Below are positions 1-12,044 of a DNA stretch of 64,000 nt, piece after piece; the stretch's first letter is position 1; each line of letters begins with the position of its first letter. The stretch lies in contig BSBK01007021.1 of NCBI GenBank assembly GCA_027943335.1, forward strand, positions 124,001-188,000. Direction: 5' to 3'. The position numbers and the translations under genes are program-made. The notes beneath the pieces were generated by a model. That model had not been told where the DNA came from and searched no databases. It was given only the letters and a program-made list of their open reading frames with translations. Source of the DNA: Chamaecyparis obtusa. Taxonomy: Eukaryota > Streptophyta > Pinopsida > Cupressales > Cupressaceae.

Positions 1-1804
1 AACACTCCTCTCAGGGAAATACTCTACAACTTGACAAGTAAAGCCCCCCAAAAAATTGTGTTCTAGATACCCTTTTCAAAGATCTCAAGGATTTTTAAGG
101 TCTCCAAGCCTCAATCTATCTGTACACTAATTTTCTATATTTAGGCCTATTTTTAAGGGCTACAAACTTTTTCTAATTACAATGGAAAATTGGTTTCAAA
201 AAATACTTCAGAAGTCTTCACCACCTCTTCTCCTCCATCAACTTGACTCTTTGGTCTTTATTCTTCACTTCCATGGCCTTGGATTGTGTTTACCAATCCT
301 TAAAGCCCTCCATCTCTTGTTTGCAACAGTCAAGCCACCTAGCTAGGTTCACTGGGAATCACCTAGGGATTGATGCTAAAATTAGATAACCTACATATTT
401 TGGGAAAAGAATCCATATTTAAAATGTATATACATTACCCTAGCATATTCCACAAGGCCATACAAAAACCACCGGTGGAACTCATGCTAGAGCCATTTTT
501 AGACTCTCAACTCTGTATGAACTAGTGAACCAGTCACAGAGGAAAGTGTTTACTAAATACAATTAAAAAAAATATCTAACCTAAGTTTTCACACCAAATC
601 AACTACATAAACACTAATAAAGCATGAAAAGATCTTTCTCAAATCAATCCATGGTTTACTTGGATGATCGAGTTCTATACAGTGTTACCGGGTTGCAGAG
701 AAATACCAATATATTTAAACTTGAAAAATGACTATACATAGATGCCAACCTTGAACATTGGTCAGGATTGGTCTTAAATAGGTCCAAGTTTTGAGAAAAA
801 AATTCCCAAACTAACCCTCAACCGATTCTTTTCAACTTTTAGCAAACTGGTCGATCTTGTCATGAAAACTTTGAAAAGTTGCAAAGTTGTCATTGACAAC
901 TTTTACAACTTTTGTTGTCAACTCCTCCTAGACCACTCTAAAGAGTCTAAATTGATCACATGGGTATATATAGACTTATTTAACCTTTCCCTACTTCATT
1001 TCCACATATTAGGAGGTCAACTTGACCTTTGACTAATTGGGGATTGTGCTGACAACTTTTACAAAGAAGACCAAAACTAAGACAAGTCCTAGGTAGACTT
1101 TGGAAAACACTTGCCCACACACCCTAAGGAATTTCTAAGACACACCTACACACTTTTGATTCTTATTTAGTCCTTATTGATCAATTAATTGGCCAAGGTC
1201 ACCTACAAGCCAAAATTATTATAGGGTAGACCAAAGACCCTAGGTACTTCTGCACCACGGTATCTGCAAACCTGCATAAAAGATGAGCATGTACATACAT
1301 GTATAAATATAAACAAGCAATGGCAGGGATTGACCGATCCTATAGATCTTGCAAGCAAGTAAATATGAATCCATCCCTCAAGAACATCAGGCACATCAAA
1401 AAAATAAATAAAATACACACGCCAACCATACACATGCAAGTATGAGGCCAGTAAACCATAAGCATCAATGATATCCTAACAAATAATTCATCATTCTAAA
1501 ATAGCCATAACATATAGAAAATCATACTATGGGAGGGGCATTACAAATGACTCATTGACACCTTTCTCTTTAGAATACAAGATGTGATTATGGGTTTAGA
1601 AAGTGATACTGTTGGCTTTAAGTTTAAATGGATTTCTAGTCGGCGTTTTTAGTCTTCTTGGATATCACGGGGAAATATATGATAGTTGTATTGAATGAAT
1701 CCACTGGGATGAATTGATTTTGAAAGATTTCATACCCACTTTTCTAGTAGCTATTTTAAGTTGAGTAATGCATCTTATTTATCTAAATTGAGATTGTTAT
1801 GTTA
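1..1804. other. Unrecognised repeat-like DNA, no gene
   Basis: I see no convincing reading frame, RNA gene or LTR boundary here. The sequence is AT-rich with short frames only. It may be decayed transposon sequence, but nothing in it identifies a family. Confidence 0.4.
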
Positions 1805-2225
1805 TGTAATATGGTGAATAAGATATTCTCAAGGCCTAATATTGACAAAGCAAGTGGGTTTTGTGGCTAGTGGTTATAACTTGGATTCTATTATAGTATC
1901 TCATGAACTAATTTACTCTATAAAAATGTGAATGAATTGGATATGAAGATTAATTTGTATATTGATAATGAATATGATTGAGTGAAATGAGGCTTTGTAG
2001 TAAAAATGTTAGAGAAATTTGGATTTAGTAAATGTTGGGTAAAATGGGTAATGAAGTGCATAACTAAAGAACAATTTTCCATTTGATAAATGATGGTCTA
2101 TATTCATTCTTTGTTCATTTATAATGAATATTTAAAGGTGATCCTTTGGCTCTTTAGCTTTCTATTTCGGTGGCAAAAACATTAAAGAGGAAAATAAAGA
2201 ATGCATGTGAGTTAAGATGCATTAC
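1805..2225 (+). pseudogene. Decayed LINE (L1-type) reverse transcriptase fragment
   Basis: Translation across frame slips gives pieces that match the usual order of plant LINE reverse transcriptases. First comes a block ending in SGF, then DSIIVSHELIYSIK, then a block with MLEKFGFSKCWVKWVMKCIT (about 2006-2065), and finally KGDPL (2134-2148), the counterpart of the QGDPLSP motif. The catalytic aspartate block before MLEKFGF is present only as a degenerate NEYD. Several stops and at least two frame changes make it non-functional. The YADD box and the rest of the LINE are not visible. Recognition rests on motif order seen by eye, without an alignment. Confidence 0.6.
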
Positions 2226-3400
2226 AAGGTTTTTTTTTTGATAAAAGACTGAAGGCTAGAACATTATATTTTTAAATTAAGAAGTGTTGATAAAAAAGGT
2301 TTTAGAGGCATAGATCAAGGCCATTAAAGCCAATAAATATTCAACACAAAAAAAATCCTATAAGTAATAGATGATTTACATCAGAGCCATAAAATTGAAT
2401 GAGTTGATACAAAAAAAGAATAATGGATCCTAAATTGAGAAAACAATATTCCTCTTGAAGAATGTAGGGGCTAAAAAATAAACTTTAAACTGAACTAAAA
2501 CTAGGTAATCTCCATTTCTTGATTTATATTAGTAGAAGAAGGATTACAAGGTTTTATTATGTGCAAAGTGGCGCCTCTCTTTCTCACCTCTATTTTGATG
2601 AATATACAACCTTATTTGAGATTTGTTCTATGCACGAGGCTAAATATTTCATGTTAAATCTACCAAATTATGAGAAGGATTTCAAACAATGTGTAAACAC
2701 AACAAAATCAAAATGATTCTTCTTCAATACAAGTATAAAAGTATTAAAGGTAAGTGAAATCCTTCATCAATCTTAGTAGGAGTAATGAGAGAAAAAGGCC
2801 AGATTATAAGCTAACATCATCATGTGACTTAAACAAAAGAATTTAAAAAGGTGACAAAGATCTCAAGTGCACTCAAGCTTGGTTAGCAGTTGAGTATGTT
2901 TTTAGAGCCAAACATGCCAATCCTAAAACTAGGTTCATTTTATCTAACTCATTATCTCCCTTGGGAAGTACATACACTCTAATCCATCGCTGGTTATTGT
3001 ATACAATGGATGAATTCTCCCTTTTTGGGTATGAAAATTTAAAGAATTTTTTTCTCTAATTATTTCCAAAATGCCCAAAATGCCCACTCGTAAGCCTAGA
3101 AATTCCATCTTTGGGCTCACGTAGGCTCAATAAAAACCCCACAAATGAGGATCCTACATCAATGTTCACATGATAATGATCTTTAGTATTGAGAGGATAT
3201 TCACCAAGTATCTGCCCTATGGTAGCCAAAACCAAGTCATCATCTATATCCACTAGGCACATAAGTTGTTTATCAATGACATGACCTGAAAGTAGTTTTA
3301 GACGTTGGCGGTGGTAAGTCTAATTAGAGTATCTAGGGGAAATTTTATTATGAAGATAACAATCTAACTACTAAGATATCTCTTGGAATTACCATATAAT
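2226..3400. other. No gene recognised
   Basis: Only short frames without known motifs are present. The stretch may hold the rest of the LINE remnant or the interior of the old gypsy element whose LTR begins at 3825, but neither can be shown. Confidence 0.35.
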
Positions 3401-3824
3401 TACAATGATTTTATGAGATAGAGGTGGTCTCATTTTATAGCCACTTCACCCCCTACACTTGTACAAGTTTTCATTATTTTGGACAAGTCATTATTTTTTA
3501 TTATCTATGTCTATTGATCAAATATTTTTGATAGATGTTCAGTTTCATCACATCAAATTGAGTATTCTGAGTTATCTTATATGGACCTTCATTCAATAAA
3601 GCTCGGAGTCGGTGTGATTGATTCCCATCCAATCAAGTTCAGAATCGGTAAATTCACTTCTCCCATTGTATTTCATTCTATCAAGTTTGGAATCAGGTTC
3701 TAATCAAGAATAATTTCAATGCATCATATCAAACTATTTTCTCAATAAGAATCAGATCGACATCAAACATCAGATATTCCTTGAATCAACGCACTGCTCA
3801 CAGATCAATTCAAAGCGGGGAAAA
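3401..3824 (+). other. 3' internal end and polypurine tract of an old gypsy-type element
   Basis: The last bases (3812-3824, AAAGCGGGGAAAA) form a polypurine tract directly before a TGTAAT LTR start. The preceding words (CACTGC, CACAG, AATTCAAAG) match the 3' end of the young element at about 14380-14417, so this is a diverged relative of it. The left limit of this internal region is arbitrary because no coding motif anchors it. Confidence 0.55.
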
Positions 3825-4440
3825 TGTAATCATGTAAAAATGGTCTAGCTAAATCAATTGCCCTTAATTTAAAATCAAGTGATAAAAAATATCAAATTAA
3901 GCTAATATCAAGTATAATTGTGTGATTAAGTTAGATCAATTTGATTACATAATTCATCAATTATTAAGCATCAATGATCAATCATCAAGAATCATTCCTT
4001 AATTAATTATTCTAGTCATTTAATTAAATAAAAAATACACATGGCTAAGGATATTAATTAATTCAAATTAATTAATTTTTCTATTTTCCAAATCAACCAC
4101 ACAAGGATAAATAAGTTAATTCACACCAATCAAAATCAATCACTAAGATCACTCATATGGATCAAGTGAAAATCAATATCAACCATCCATCAAGGATAAA
4201 TCTCAACCATCAAATTCGAATTAAATATTTCCCTCCAATTGGAAATCTATATAACCAAGCTCATTCAAGTCATTTCATATCTAGATCATTTGCATAATAA
4301 AACTCTATCATTTTGACTCCTCAATCTAGATCATTTGCATAAGAAAACTCTATAATTTTAACTCCTCAATCTAGATCACTTCTTCTAATTTACTTCAATC
4401 CCTTATCAAATTCCTCATTATAGCTTAATTCTTCTATTAT
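3825..4440 (+). repeat. Old gypsy LTR, left part, split by a later insertion
   Basis: The LTR starts TGTAATCATG after a polypurine tract. Its start and its far end resemble those of the young element's LTR (TGTAATACCC start, GGTACAAT plus CACACA end). It is interrupted at 4440 and resumes at 15625. A likely TATA box, TATATAA, lies at 4249-4255. Joined length is about 856 bases. This copy is probably the 3' LTR of an older related element. Confidence 0.6.
4436..4440. repeat. Target site duplication ATTAT, left copy
   Basis: ATTAT precedes the 5' LTR and is repeated exactly at 15620-15624 after the 3' LTR. This confirms the element limits and the five-base staggered insertion typical of LTR elements. 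Confidence 0.9.
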
Positions 4441-5643
4441 TGTAATACCCCAAAAATGGGCTATAAGTTCATTAATCTCCTACATCTTCAATTCGAACGA
4501 AATCGACATCAAAGTCCTAACCTAAGGCACATCTAAACATCATCAAATCATAATTGATTATCTTAAATTTTGCATCGGGGAATATTCCTAGTAATATTCC
4601 TAATTATCTTAATTATCTTTAATTTAATGATTATTTGGCGATAAATCACATTTATCCTAAAAATTTGATTAATTGAATATTTTCATATTTAATTAATTAG
4701 ATTTAATATTTGCCACTTAATTGTGTAATTAAATTTAATTCTATCTATTATTAATTGTATTATTTAATTTTGACAATAAATCAAAATTCCTATCTTTAAT
4801 TGATTAAACTCTTATTTAATTAATTAAAGCATATTGTCATTATTTAATAATATAATTTTTAATAAAAGTTTGGTAAAATAGTTAATTAACCCATAAATTA
4901 ATTATTTTATTTCAAAAATTAGTTAAGTTGGAAATAAATCACTTTATTATTAAATTAATTCATAAATAAAACATGCACAATCATAAAAGAAAACAACTAT
5001 CAATTATCAATTAAAGCTAAACTCTATTTTGAGTTAAAACTTAGCTTTTGCATGTTTTTGTGAGTTAATTATCTTTTATTTAAAATAACTCAAAAATCAA
5101 GTTGAGTTATTTGAGTGATTTATGGCTTTTTCCCATGCACCTCCAAAGCTCTGAATTTCTATAAATTAAGGCTTTAGCTCTTCACAAATCATCTCATATT
5201 TTGCACAATCACGCTGGAGAATTGGAATTGAAGAATCAAAGCTCTTGCGAATCGACATCTTTGTGAGATCAATCTTATATTTTTTTTTTACATTCATTTA
5301 GATTCATATTTCATATCATTTCTAGATTAGCATAGCATATCAGTTTTCAATAGCATAGATTCATATCAAGTTTTTATCATTCTTATTGCATAGAAAAATC
5401 CAAAAAAAATAGAATAATTGTATTCAATTTCATATCCATTTTTTTCATTCAAATCCTTCATTTAGGTGTCATCTAGGTCACTGATCTCGATTACAATCTG
5501 AGAACATTAATCTCGCACCTATTAGAAGGCAGTAAATCGCTTGGTTAGATAGCTTTCAATTTGGCACGATTTTGATTATAGCTAACCTCTACTGTTTTAC
5601 TAAGTGTTGTGTCTACAGATGAGGTACAATTTTTACACACACA
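4441..5643 (+). repeat. 5' LTR of the young gypsy-type element (1,203 bp)
   Basis: It begins TGTAATACCC and ends CACACACA, with the TG...CA ends usual for LTRs, and is repeated at 14418-15619. It is followed after four bases by the primer site. It is very AT-rich in the first 800 bases. Confidence 0.93.
5160..5166 (+). promoter_or_regulatory. LTR TATA box
   Basis: TATAAAT lies 720 bases into the LTR and is conserved at 15137-15143 in the 3' copy. Transcription would be expected to start some 25-35 bases downstream. This is the best TATA candidate in an otherwise AT-rich LTR. Confidence 0.55.
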
Positions 5644-5647
5644 TTTC

Positions 5648-5665
5648 TGGCGCCCACCATGGGGC
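5648..5665 (+). other. Primer binding site
   Basis: TGGCGCCCACCATGGGGC begins four bases after the LTR end, with the leading TGG that pairs to a tRNA CCA tail. It resembles primer sites of plant gypsy elements. I did not verify which tRNA it matches. Confidence 0.75.
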
Positions 5666-7071
5666 AACCCACCTTTGCATGCTGGTTTTGATTTTTTTGG
5701 GAGCTAAAACCCCAAAGTTTCAAAGATTTAATTTTATCTCTCAAACGGCTTAGAATTTTGGTTTGAAATTTTTTTTGTAGGTTGGTAACATGTCAAGGAA
5801 GCTACAATAAAAAATTTATAATTTTCTGAGATGTTTTGAATTTTTAATAATTTTTTCTTGAAATTATGGAAAAAATTAATATCTGACGCAAATCAGCATA
5901 TTTTTTGGAAATTTTTATATTTTCAGAAATATCTTTAAATTTTATAGGGGGTCTATTCTTTTTGTTTTAAATTTGGACATGATATCATAGCTCAAATAGT
6001 CAATTTACAAAAAGTGGTCTATTTTGATAAAATGGGTCTCTAGGGCACAAATGAAGAGATTTTTCTAAAATTTTTGCATTTTTGGAAAGATCTCTATTTT
6101 TTAGCAGAGGTCTCTATTCTGAATCTCTATTTTTGTGACCAAAATCATATCAAAAAAATTAGATCTTGTTGACTAGGTCAAATGCAGCAAAAAAAATAAA
6201 GTTTTGTGATGGGTATGCACTTATTTTTTTTACATGGTTCAATGAATGATATGAGTTGTCATTTGAGTTGATTGCTGGTTATTATTACTGATAATAATTG
6301 ATTTTTAGAGCTAACCCTATGGTTTTCATAAGTTGAATATATTTTGCATATCTTGTTTGCTTGTTTGCTTGTTGGAGAGTTCATCACTTGCTTGCATGGA
6401 AAAGCTCAACAAAAATTGCTAAAAATCAAGTAAAATCTACTAAGCACGTTGCAAGGATCCCAGGTATTCTCCTTCATCTAATAATATTTTGATTTGGGAT
6501 TTAAAATAAATCTCTTATGTGTCAAGCTTGTGTGCATCTTTTCATGCTTTTGATCTATTTCTACACACTTGCATAATTGATACTAGGTTGTGAACCCTTA
6601 AGGATTCATTAAGTAGTCTTAGAATACTTGTGATTGATCTTGATTGCTATCTTGGGTTATTGGACTCACTAATCCGCCGGCCCCTCATTTCCACCCCGTG
6701 GTTGCAATCTCAGCACCATAAAGGGGAGGGGTCAACAGGACAGAAGCGTTAAATGTTCTTGGCAACCCTTTTGTGCTTTTAGGAACTCACTTGTTTTCTA
6801 AGTTGGGGACTCATTTTCAGCTTGTGTGAGGTGTTAAGTGTTCCACCTTGTGGACTCATCTCATATTCGCTTTAAGCGTTAAGTGTTCCTCTTTCTACTT
6901 TTTGGGTACTTTTGGTAGATTTACTTTCGGGAATATATCTGTGCTCACATAGTAATTAGGCCCTATGAACACTATTCGTGATTCTTGAGAGATTGGATTC
7001 CTAGTGAAATCCTTCCTTGACAATGGAATCCTTGTAGGTAGGGAGGATACTTAGTGTGTTTCACATTCATC

Positions 7072-7267
7072 TTGGTTAGTGCGTCTTCTCTTATTGATCG
7101 ACACATTCTCTCTCCGGAGAGGTTGATAGATCACGTGGGGTTGATATCATAAGCTTTGGTGAATCAAAATTGGTTAGTGCATCTTCTCTTATTGATTGAT
7201 ACATTCTCTCCCCGAAGAGGTTGATAGATCACGTGGAGTTGATATCACAGACCTTGGTGGAACAAAA
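7072..7267 (+). repeat. Two tandem 98-bp units in the leader
   Basis: Each unit runs from TTGGTTAGTG through GAGGTTGATAGATCACGTGG to the next TTGG. The first holds a CTCTCCGGAGAG palindrome that has decayed to CTCCCCGAAGAG in the second. Confidence 0.8.
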
Positions 7268-8010
7268 CTTTGTCTTAGCGTGTCAGATTAATCTGCTTGC
7301 TTTGTTTGGGTTAAAAGTGAAGAGGTGTCAAAACCTTGAATCTGGAACCAAGTCCCCTTGTGGTATACTATTGTGAGTCATCTTTAGAGAGGGTTAACTG
7401 TAGCGGACAATCCCTTCACAGGGCAAACTGCGTTGACGGAACCTCAAGCGGTAATAGCCATTTTCGCCATGGTAGTGACAGCCGCTATAAAATGTCCTTG
7501 TGGAAGAAATCTCCACGGGTATGGTTCATTGTTGGGTTGTCAGATCTCCCTAGCAGCTCTTGAAGATTAAGTTCTCAGACTGTGTCAAAACCCTGGTGCG
7601 CCGGGATTGGAGTTCACCCCTTTGAATCATAAAATTTGCAGAGTCAAACCATTACTAAAAACCCTAGAGAGGCCAATTTTTCATTCTCAGGTATATGTGT
7701 GTTATTGCAAAACTTTTCAGAACATACATAATTAGTACTCTCAGGGATTAGCACAATTTGGTCACTTGATTGTTCATGCGCAAGGTTGCTTTTGTCCTTG
7801 TTCATTGTTTTCAGACATGCTTGGAATCACTTGCTTGCTATTCTGTGTGCTTATTTATCTACTTGGCTATTAAAAATGATCAAATCTGGTATAACCTTCA
7901 AAATCTAGACAATACAATTTGCAAACAATCCAAAATTGAAGACCTTACATTTTGCAAAAATTGACGTAAAATCTTTTTTGGAGTCAAAAATCATTTCAGG
8001 AAGTTAGAAA

Positions 8011-8118
8011 GTCATACGAGTTTTGTCAAGTGTCATTTCAGTATTACCCAATTGTCGTATGAGTTTAGCAACTGTCATTTCATAGACTACCCAGTGTCGT
8101 ATGAGTCTGCAGAGTGTC
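8011..8118 (+). repeat. Tandem repeat of about 42 bp before the ORF
   Basis: Three units start with GTCRTAYGAG at 8011, 8054 and 8096, each followed by a TGTCRTTT word. They lie about 135 bases before the long ORF, in the leader RNA. Confidence 0.75.
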
Positions 8119-8252
8119 GTTTGGAAAAATTTGGGAGAGTTGTCAAAAATTGTCAAATTGCAAGATATCCAATGTTTCCAGCCTAGTTCCAGAATCTGTC
8201 AAAAATATCATTGTGTCAAGAACAGATCAGTAGCTATTGAGAATTAGTACAC

Positions 8253-10526
8253 ATGTCTCAAAGAATCAGTACACATGAGGAAGAAATTCTGATCGCCGCT
8301 ATAATGAAACAGATACATGCTATGCAAGTCCAACTTGACAAACTTGAGAAAGAGAAGGAATCTAAAAAGTTCTCCATGGAATCTTTATACTCTTTTCCAT
8401 TTGATAAAGACTTGTACATGTCACCATGCCCCCGGAAAAAAATTGAGCAATATGATACCTCTTCCACGGAGAGTGACACATCTAGCTTTGAAGACTATGA
8501 TGACTATGATGATAGACAATGTAATGATACCTATGACACCTCTGTTCCTAAGAGTCCTCCTTGTCGTTCGTTCCTACTTACTACAAATGGGCCATCACAT
8601 TGGATAGATTGTGATGGTGATCCATATGATTCTGATTTTGAAAGAGACTTTGATGGCTTTTGTGGACAATACCTTGATGATGATCCATCTACTACTGCTG
8701 AGGACTATAAAATACATCGTGCTAGCTTGAAACGTCAATACTATAAGGATCTCTCCTCTAAGAACTCTTAGGCTGAAAATAAAGATTACACTCTCAAGCA
8801 AGATCATGTTAATGTTGGACCTTTGTCTTGTGATGGTTCCCTTCTATCCCCTACTTCCTCCAATACCCATACATTTCCTAAAGCTTCTGAGTCTTTCACA
8901 TCTTTCACAGAACCTTCATCTGACACAAGCCCTAATACTTTTCATGTGGTTCCCTATAGTTATCCTCCAGGGCTACCTCTTAAAGAAACTCAAGCTAACC
9001 TTCACTTGGCTGCAAATACTTTCAATAATGATAAACCTAAAGAGCCTAAGCCTTTATGCGCTACAATCCCTACTTCAGCTAGTCCTCCACCATCTCTTTC
9101 AAAGTCTTCCATACAATCCCAACATGCTTCCTTGTCCTTAGAAGTGGCTCCATGTCAAGAGGACTCTAAAAATAATGAAGAAAAGAACATAAAGAAAGAT
9201 CAAGATCAAGAATCCTCCATGTCATCCACTCCTTTTCACGATGTCTCTTATCTGCTTCATGGTTCTTTTGATCCTATACACCCTTTTTCATGCATTCCAC
9301 CATGTCTTAAGTCTTTGCCTAAGCAAGATAAAGCTACTACTTACACTGTTGAGCTTATTGACAATCAAAATAACCTTACTACGCTTGCGCTTTCCAAAGA
9401 TGATACTTCCATTAAGGTTGGTAAAAATGGTGTTCCTTCCAATGTTAAGCCTATTGAAAATCAAGAGACAAATTATGCACTGGTGCTATCCAAAGATCCT
9501 TGTCAAGATCAAAGTCTTCCATTTTCTTATTCTACCACTCCATGTTCACTTCCACTTTCTCCTCTTCCTAAGTCTTCGCAAGCTTTGAATGATCCTATCA
9601 AAGAAAATGCTCTTATTCAAGATGTCCATGATTCTATTGAAAATTCTAATGCTCACTCTGAAGATGCTGATATCCTTGGTTGTCATATAGATGCTGATGA
9701 ACTTATTGATTATCCTTTTGCGTCTTCCACTTCCATCCTTGGACCTCTTCCACCACTACTAAGGGCTTCATGCCTTCCTTCCATCTTGGGTCCTTATGTC
9801 CCTTCACTTTCCCCTCCTAGCTCTCTTGATTTGCCATCCATCTTAGGTCCTTACATACCTCCATCTCCCATCTTTCCTCAAGATCAACATAGATGCATAC
9901 CCTTGAATCCTTTTAATCCACCCACCCATCTAAACCAGTCATATCCTCCCTTTTCCACAAGTCCCAAGTCCTTTGGAAGTAACTTGAATGTTCAATACAA
10001 GAAAAAGAAGCAATACAAGAATCCATCAAAAAAAGATCACCATGTCTCCTCTAATAGACATGGAAGCATAAAGTCAAAAGAGATATCTAAGAAAAAAACT
10101 ACAAGACAAGTATGGGTTCCAAAATCCATCATTGAAGATATTATCTCTAAATCATCAAAAGGAAATAAAAAGCCTACGACTATATGGATTCCAAAGTCTC
10201 TCTTGAAAGAGTCTGGTGTTGAACAAAAAGTGAAATTGACATTCAAGCTTCCAAAGGCTTCCACTACATCTCCTTCCAAAAATATTCTTCCATTTCATGC
10301 ATCCAAACCTCAACCTCTGCTATCCATTCGCCATATTCCTTCACGTATTCCTTCATTCACGATTCCTCCATCCTCTCACCACCCTTCAAAGTATGTGTTG
10401 ACGTTGATCTTGCCTTCCTTTCCACCTACCCTTTTACAATCCTTCCATGCATTAACCTTCTACCTTCTATCCTTTTTCCTCATTTGCCTATTCCTCCTAT
10501 CTTCCAACCTCACTCGCTTTACATAA
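8253..10526 (+). pseudogene. Single long ORF of the young element, unknown function, one amber stop
   Basis: The frame starts at ATG 8253 and is open to 10526 except for one TAG at 8769-8771, so about 757 codons lie in one frame. Residues 8-42 form a charged amphipathic coiled-coil-like helix. Residues 66-165 are acidic and rich in Asp, Ser and Tyr. The middle is Pro/Ser-rich with three ILGP repeats near residues 495-535. Residues 585-660 are basic and hold two copies of a W-x-P-K-S motif (VWVPKS and IWIPKS). The tail is strongly hydrophobic and could span a membrane. I see no zinc knuckle, protease or polymerase motif. It occupies the gag position, so a diverged structural protein is possible, but its function is unknown. 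Confidence 0.7.
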
Positions 10527-10699
10527 AACCCTATCCTCCATTTTTCTCTTCCATGTTCCTTTCCCTATCAGCATCTTTGAGCACATCATTTTGAATCCTT
10601 GGCATATCATGGTTTATCCTTTCAAGGAGCATTATCTAAAAATCTTGCCTTCTTCCAAAAAATAAAAAATAAAATAAAATAAAATTGAAAATGTGCCTT

Positions 10700-10829
10700 G
10701 GTGAAAACCTGGAAACAGGCACCTTGGTAGCAAAAGTAAAGAGAAATAAATTCATCCTATGGTGAAAACCACTTCCTTGTGGCACCTTGGATAAGTACCA
10801 TGATGAAAACCTGGCAATCAGGCATCATG
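10700..10829 (+). other. Cluster of three covarying hairpin motifs
   Basis: Hairpins lie at 10700-10723, 10761-10786 and 10799-10829. Each has an outer stem, an AAAA bulge on the 5' side, a four-pair inner stem and a small loop. Outer stems are GGTG/CACC, GGTG/CACC and CATGATG/CATCATG. Inner stems are CCTG/CAGG, CCAC/GTGG and CCTG/CAGG. The changes keep pairing, which argues for a selected RNA structure. They lie in untranslated RNA just after the long ORF. Confidence 0.65.
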
Positions 10830-11329
10830 CGTAGTTCTTCTACATATTTCATCCATTTCATCTTCTCTCTTTGATCTTGACAATGTTGATCTATACACGA
10901 ACATTTGACTATTTTGTGAGCTATCTTACGATGATCTTGCTTTCATTCCTTCCATGTTTAGCCTTCATATCCATCTTCCTCCATTCATTTTTGCCTATCA
11001 CTATCCTTTTCCCCTTTGGTCTTGATCTAATAAAAAAAGAAAGAAAGAGTAAAACACAGTGCTATGAAGCCTCTTGACATGTCTACTCCTTTGGATTGCA
11101 TCCTTTCCTACTCTTGCATTATGATTTTGTGCTTATCCTATGCTAGCCTTTCATTGCTTGTCCAAATGTGCTTTACATGACAATTTTTCCCTAGCTTGGG
11201 TATTCTTGAGGAGTTTCCCCTTGAGGATTTCTTCCCTTCATTTTCCTTCATTCTCTTATCTTCCATCTCTTCCACCAGCTTGCTAATCCCTCTTGTTCTC
11301 CACCTTGTTAGACATTGGGACTGCACGAT
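10830..11329 (+). other. Spacer between hairpin cluster and integrase remnant
   Basis: No recognised coding sequence. The stretch is T- and C-rich on this strand with short frames only. The missing protease and reverse transcriptase would lie about here in a complete relative. Confidence 0.5.
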
Positions 11330-11970
11330 ATGATCTTGCTTGGGAGTTTGCAAATGGAAAAAGATGCTATCAAGTATACCAAGTATCAGAATAATTATCA
11401 GAATCAGTATCAGAACCAGTATCAGAACAATTATCAGAATTAGTATCAGAATCAGTATCAGAACCAGTATCAGAACCAGTATTAGAACAAGTATCAGAAT
11501 GGGCCTACAAAATAAGTATCAAAACACCTACTGGGGCTACACCTTTCACTTTAGTTTATGGGTCTGAAGCGGTACTGCCTATTGAGGTTGAAATCCCATC
11601 ACTCAGGATCAGAATGCATGGACTTGTCACTGATGAAGACTACAGAGTGTCGAGGTTACAAGAACTTGAACTACTAGATGAGCGTAGACAAGCAACGTAT
11701 GATCATCTCAGAGTGTATCAGAAAAGAATGTCTAGAGGCTACAACAAGAAAGTCAGACATAGATAATTTCAGGTTGGCGATCTAGTGTTGAGAGAAAATC
11801 CTAAAAATCAATCACATCGAGAACGCAAGGAGAAGTTCAAACCCAATTGGTTAGGTCCCTTTGTTATCACTGCTACTTTTGGCTCTGGTGCCTATCAACT
11901 CTCAACGACTGAAGGAGAACAGCTCCGAGAACCAATCAACGTTCTCCATCTGAAGAAATTCTATGCCTAA
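11330..11970 (+). pseudogene. Broken gypsy (Tat-like) integrase remnant
   Basis: Two integrase pieces remain. The first (from about 11354) reads MEKDAIKYTKYQ, like the end of the HHCC zinc domain of Tat-type integrases. After a 12-bp minisatellite, the second piece runs from about 11497 to 11970. It starts WAYKISIKTPTGATPF, continues with LVYGSEAVLPIEVEIPS, and ends with the C-terminal GPF domain (KFKPNWLGPFVI) and VLHLKKFYA. One TAA stop lies at 11764-11766. The catalytic DDE core is gone, so the protein cannot act. The usual residues around both pieces are well kept, which suggests the loss is not ancient. Confidence 0.85.
11381..11500 (+). repeat. 12-bp minisatellite inside the integrase remnant
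   Basis: About ten units of the type TATCAGAAYCAG replace the integrase core. In the frame of the downstream integrase piece they encode Val-Ser-Glu-Pro-like units and run straight into the integrase. Slippage expansion after, or together with, the core deletion is the simplest reading. Confidence 0.85.
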
Positions 11971-12044
11971 GGCATTCAGTGCTTGGTAAATGTCCTGAAA
12001 AAAATTTTAAAAATCGGAAAAAGTCCTGAAAAAATGAACATCTT

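Larger units (their letters stand above)
5666..8252 (+). other. Long untranslated leader of the young element
   Basis: The 2.6 kb between primer site and ORF has no long frame. It contains two sets of direct tandem repeats (7072-7267 and 8011-8118) and several short upstream ATGs. A frame of 75 codons at 7336-7563 has no recognisable motif and is probably chance. Confidence 0.6.

Noticed and set aside
1203..1439. Minus-strand frame of 78 codons
   Set aside because: No motif, no codon bias and no neighbouring gene; expected by chance in AT-rich DNA.
5666..8252. Satellite or CRISPR-like array in the leader
   Set aside because: Only two and three direct units without spacers of even length; simple tandem duplication in a plant element explains it.
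9241..9588. Plus-strand frame of 115 codons overlapping the long ORF
   Set aside because: Leu-rich shadow frame of the Ser/Pro-rich protein in another phase.
8253..10526. Env-like protein because of the hydrophobic tail
   Set aside because: Env-like genes of plant LTR elements lie after integrase, and no signal peptide or known motif is present. A hydrophobic tail alone is too little.
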